Below are positions 5,021 through 7,437 of a stretch of 7,437 nt of DNA, piece by piece. Source of the DNA: Oscillospiraceae bacterium (GTDB taxonomy: Bacteria > Bacillota_A > Clostridia > Oscillospirales > Oscillospiraceae); the NCBI GenBank assembly GCA_017539885.1, contig JAFYCC010000007.1, positions 1-7,437 of the forward strand. The letters run 5' to 3'. Within the stretch, counting starts at the first letter, position 1; the number at the start of each line of letters is the position of its first letter. The notes beneath the pieces were generated by a model. The model ran no database searches. It saw only the letters and a list, made by a program, of their open reading frames with translations, and had not been told where the DNA came from. A program made the position numbers and the translations under genes.

Positions 5021-6139
5021 TCAAAGGTCCATTCCCTGAAATCCCTGCCACACGTCGTGGCCGCTGTAGATGAGCGCCTTCCGCTCGCCGCGCAGCACCT
5101 TCATGGTCGGCAGCGCCATGGCGTCCTGCTCCATCTCGCCGGGATAGACGACGATCGGGGCGATCCAGCTGCAACGCTTCTCGATACCCTCGGTGATATC
5201 CTGAAACCGCATCAGGCCGCCGGTGAGCAGGATGGCGTCCACCTTGCCCTCCAGCACGCAGCTCAGCGAGCCGATGCACTTGCAGATCTGATAGATCATC
5301 GTGTTCCAGACCAGTACGGCCTTTGGATCTCCCTGTTCGACCAGCGCGTGCACCCTGTCGGAATTAGAGTGGCCGAAGAGGCTCACGAAGCCGCCGCCGC
5401 GCGAGCAGGCCAGACGCACCTCGTCGAGGCTGTGCGTCTCGAGATAGTCCAGCAGCGCGAGCACGGGGGTGGAGCCGATGCGCGTCGGCGCAAATGGGCC
5501 GTCGCCGTCAGCGCCGAGCGTGCCGTCTACGATGCGGCCGTAGCGGTGGGCGGTCAGCGTCACGCCGCCGTCGATGTGCGCGACGACGAAATTGCAGTCC
5601 TCATAGCGCTTGCCAAGCACCTCTGCATGGTGCTCCGCGACGGCCTTGGGATTGAGCACATGGCTGTGCGGTGTGCGATACAGGCCCTTTATGCCCGTGA
5701 GTCGGGCGTAGTCCCAGTATTCGTCCACATTGGTAGGGTTGAGCGTGTAGCCCGGTTTGTGGTACCGGTTCATGAATACCCAGGCGATCATCACGCCGAG
5801 TTTGGCCGCGTGCTCGCTTCCGCCGACGCCGGCGACCGTATCGTTATACAGGCGCTCGTCAATGACGGTCAGGCCGCTGGGCTGGGTGTGCGCGCTGCCG
5901 CCGCGCCCGACGAAAACATCGATGTCCTCGAGAGACACGCCCTCTTTCGCGAGCATCTCCTCGATCACTCTGCAGCGCATCGGCACCTGATCATTTACGT
6001 GCGGAAACTGAAGCAGTTCCTGTGCCTCGTGATCAACGCTGCGCTCGAAGCGTGAGACTTCGTTGTCGTAGACACTCACCTTGGTGGAAGTAGAGCCGGG
6101 ATTGATGACCAGCAATGTATAGTTTTTATCTTCAGGCAT
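5021..6139 (-). CDS. buk: Butyrate kinase family protein (acyl kinase, acetate kinase superfamily)
   Basis: The 372 residues are slightly longer than typical butyrate kinases (about 355). The phosphate-binding start NPGSTSTK (13-20) and the GRGG (78-81) are intact. VAHIDGG (186-192) replaces the usual VAHLGGG, and DGDGPFAPTR (211-220) stands for DGEGPFSPER. LLTGG (304-308) and a VVYPGE segment (330-335) also match. The family transfers phosphate between acyl phosphates such as butyryl phosphate and ADP, yielding ATP in the cytoplasm. The usual partner, phosphate butyryltransferase (ptb), is not next to it here; the upstream neighbour is pyruvate kinase. The two motif changes and missing partner leave the acyl substrate uncertain; isobutyrate or another short acid is possible. 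The ATG at 6137-6139 has GGAGG (6149-6153) nine bases upstream. A promoter with a dyad operator lies at 6197-6225, and the RyR gene follows on what is probably the same transcript. Confidence 0.85.
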   Translation of the reverse strand: MPEDKNYTLLVINPGSTSTKVSVYDNEVSRFERSVDHEAQELLQFPHVNDQVPMRCRVIEEMLAKEGVSLEDIDVFVGRGGSAHTQPSGLTVIDERLYNDTVAGVGGSEHAAKLGVMIAWVFMNRYHKPGYTLNPTNVDEYWDYARLTGIKGLYRTPHSHVLNPKAVAEHHAEVLGKRYEDCNFVVAHIDGGVTLTAHRYGRIVDGTLGADGDGPFAPTRIGSTPVLALLDYLETHSLDEVRLACSRGGGFVSLFGHSNSDRVHALVEQGDPKAVLVWNTMIYQICKCIGSLSCVLEGKVDAILLTGGLMRFQDITEGIEKRCSWIAPIVVYPGEMEQDAMALPTMKVLRGERKALIYSGHDVWQGFQGMDL

Positions 6140-6179
6140 AGCGGGATTCCTCCGGACAGATCGTCATGTGATAAGCAGC

Positions 6180-6217
6180 GCAGCCGCTGAAAGATAATTA
6201 TATCCTCCGGCGGCTGC
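6180..6217. promoter_or_regulatory. Dyad bracketing the acyl kinase -10 box, possible operator
   Basis: Perfect 8-base arms, GCAGCCGC (6180-6187) and GCGGCTGC (6210-6217), sit on either side of the TATAAT box with a 22-base centre. This spacing would let a dimeric repressor cover the -10 and the start point. It could instead be an RNA hairpin formed by readthrough from pyruvate kinase, but no U-tract follows, so a terminator is less likely. Confidence 0.5.
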
Positions 6218-6225
6218 AAAGTCAA
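6197..6225 (-). promoter_or_regulatory. SigA promoter of the acyl kinase-RyR unit
   Basis: The minus strand has TTGACT (6220-6225), a 17-base spacer and a perfect TATAAT (6197-6202). Transcription would start near 6190, giving a leader of about 50 bases before the ATG. The gap between pyruvate kinase and this promoter shows no clear terminator, so some readthrough from the upstream gene is likely. Confidence 0.8.
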
Positions 6226-6253
6226 TTTTATCGCGTACTTTCCGGCAGGTCCC

Positions 6254-7437
6254 TCATTTTACGGCATCGATGCGCACGACATTCGTACTGCCGCTCTCGC
6301 CGCTGGTGTCACCAAGGGTCATGACGACGGTATCGCCGGTCTTCAGGCCGAGCGCCTGCTTTGTCGCGCGCAGCGCATAGTAGTTGAGCACCTCGATGCT
6401 TGGAAACTCCTCCGTGAGTACCGGAAGTACGCCCCAGCTCAGGGCGAGCTTATAAAGTACGCGCCGGTTTGTCGCCATGCCTACGATGTCTACCGGGGCA
6501 CGGAAACGAGAGACCATGCGCACGGTCATGCCGCTGATGGAAGTCACGACGATGGCCGAGGCTCCGAGGTCGATGGCCATGGTGCAGGCGGCATGTGAGA
6601 TAGCGTCGACGCGGCTGCGGATCTCGAAGGATTCCGTGCGGAAGCGGGTCGTGTAGTCGATGTGCTTTTCCGTCTCCTCAACAACATCGCGCATGGCGCG
6701 CACGCTCTCCACAGGGTATTTGCCCGAAGCGCTCTCCGCGGACAGCATGACGGCGCTGGTGCCGTCGTAGACCGCGTTGGCCACGTCACTGATCTCCGCG
6801 CGAGTAGGGCGGGGATTCATGATCATGCTCTCAAGCATCTCCGTAGCAGTGATGACCCGCTCGCCCAGCAGACGGCATTTCTGAATGAGGTATTTCTGGA
6901 TCGCCGGAACTTCCACGAAGGGAACCTCCACGCCCAGATCGCCGCGGGCGACCATGATGCCCTCACATACCGTGCAGATCTCGTCGATGTTCTCCACGCC
7001 GGAACGGTTCTCGATCTTGGCTATGACGTCAATGTCCCCTCCGCCGTTCGCCTCCAGGAATCCCTTGAGATCGAGCAGGTCCTGCTTGCAGGACACGAAG
7101 GACGCAGCCACGAAATCCACCTCGTTGCGGATGCCGAAAAGCAGGTCAGCCTTGTCCTGCTCGCTGAGGAATTCGTGTGGCATGACCTTTCCCGGAAAGC
7201 TCATGCTCTTGCGATCGCTCAGGGCGCCTCCCACAAGCACGCGGCAGTGCGCGTCTGTTCCTTCGACAGAGATGACCTCAAACACCACGAGTCCGTTGTT
7301 GACGAGGATCCTGTCACCGGGAGCGAGATTCTCCATGAGGTCGGCGTAACTGACAGACACGATGTGCTCGTCTCCTATAAGCTGCCGCGTGGTGAAGGTG
7401 AATTCGTCGCCGTCGCGCAGCTCGATCTTCCCGTCAC
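6254..7437 (-). CDS. pyk: Pyruvate kinase, 5' end outside the window
   Basis: The frame is open to the right edge and 393 residues are visible; roughly 80-90 N-terminal residues are missing, including the first substrate-binding Arg/Asn motif. The enzyme converts phosphoenolpyruvate and ADP to pyruvate and ATP in the last step of glycolysis. Visible landmarks, in order, are GDRILVNNG (usually DDG; B domain), a GGALSDRK segment, AKIEN (visible Lys140 and Glu142, catalytic), MVARGDLGVE (metal-binding Asp166), TATEMLESM, and NPRPTRAEISDVANAV. The C-terminal allosteric domain follows and ends SGTNVVRIDAVK. The expected full length, about 475, is that of the short bacterial form without the extra PEP-utilising domain found in Bacillus. 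MLSAESA replaces the common MLSGETA and NNG replaces DDG; neither is a core catalytic change. A GTG at 7358-7360 is an internal codon, not the start. The stop is TGA at 6254-6256, 114 bases before the acyl kinase start. Confidence 0.93.
   Translation of the reverse strand, partial: DGKIELRDGDEFTFTTRQLIGDEHIVSVSYADLMENLAPGDRILVNNGLVVFEVISVEGTDAHCRVLVGGALSDRKSMSFPGKVMPHEFLSEQDKADLLFGIRNEVDFVAASFVSCKQDLLDLKGFLEANGGGDIDVIAKIENRSGVENIDEICTVCEGIMVARGDLGVEVPFVEVPAIQKYLIQKCRLLGERVITATEMLESMIMNPRPTRAEISDVANAVYDGTSAVMLSAESASGKYPVESVRAMRDVVEETEKHIDYTTRFRTESFEIRSRVDAISHAACTMAIDLGASAIVVTSISGMTVRMVSRFRAPVDIVGMATNRRVLYKLALSWGVLPVLTEEFPSIEVLNYYALRATKQALGLKTGDTVVMTLGDTSGESGSTNVVRIDAVK

Noticed and set aside
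3837..5039. A 400-residue plus-strand frame
   Set aside because: It is a GC-rich shadow opposite the RyR-domain gene. Its composition is Arg/Gln-rich with no recognisable motif, and it runs across a gene junction.
5057..6055. A 332-residue plus-strand frame
   Set aside because: It is antisense to the butyrate kinase family gene, whose motifs are clear; no motif is seen in the shadow.

Overview
The window looks like chromosomal DNA from a GC-rich anaerobic member of the Firmicutes (Clostridia). This is inferred from gene content and not from any marker gene: a butyrate kinase family protein, a large 2-enoate-reductase/BaiCD-type flavin and iron-sulfur enzyme, a DUF3783 protein and a zinc-ribbon DUF4234 protein. 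Strong AGGAGG-like ribosome binding sites and SigA-type promoters with 17-base spacers support it. No RNA gene, CRISPR array or transposase gene was seen.

All supported genes lie on the minus strand, so transcription runs from high to low coordinates. From the right: a pyruvate kinase gene whose 5' end is outside the window (6254-7437); a butyrate kinase family gene with its own promoter and a dyad over the -10 box (5021-6139); 41 bases later a membrane protein with two Rossmann-like folds and a C-terminal ryanodine-receptor (RyR) domain (3555-4979), closed by a good terminator (3525-3549). A second unit starts at a TTGCAG-17-TATAAT promoter and carries a DUF3783 protein (3047-3433) and the flavoenzyme (1027-3009). 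A third unit is a zinc-ribbon/DUF4234 membrane protein (233-910) whose frame is cut by a single in-frame TAG at 755-757. It is followed by a 104-base imperfect palindrome (117-220). At the left edge another promoter with a dyad fires leftward into a gene that starts at or just beyond the edge.

Functionally, pyruvate kinase and the acyl kinase are substrate-level ATP-forming enzymes of fermentation. The flavoenzyme would use a C=C bond (enoate or similar) as an electron sink. The RyR/Rossmann protein resembles a ligand-gated, channel-like sensor and may share the butyrate kinase transcript. No defence island or clearly new multi-gene system is evident. The points most worth a second look are the amber codon in an otherwise intact gene, the long palindrome behind it, an 11-base motif (GTTTACATAAT) repeated at three gene junctions in one orientation, and the RyR channel-like protein.
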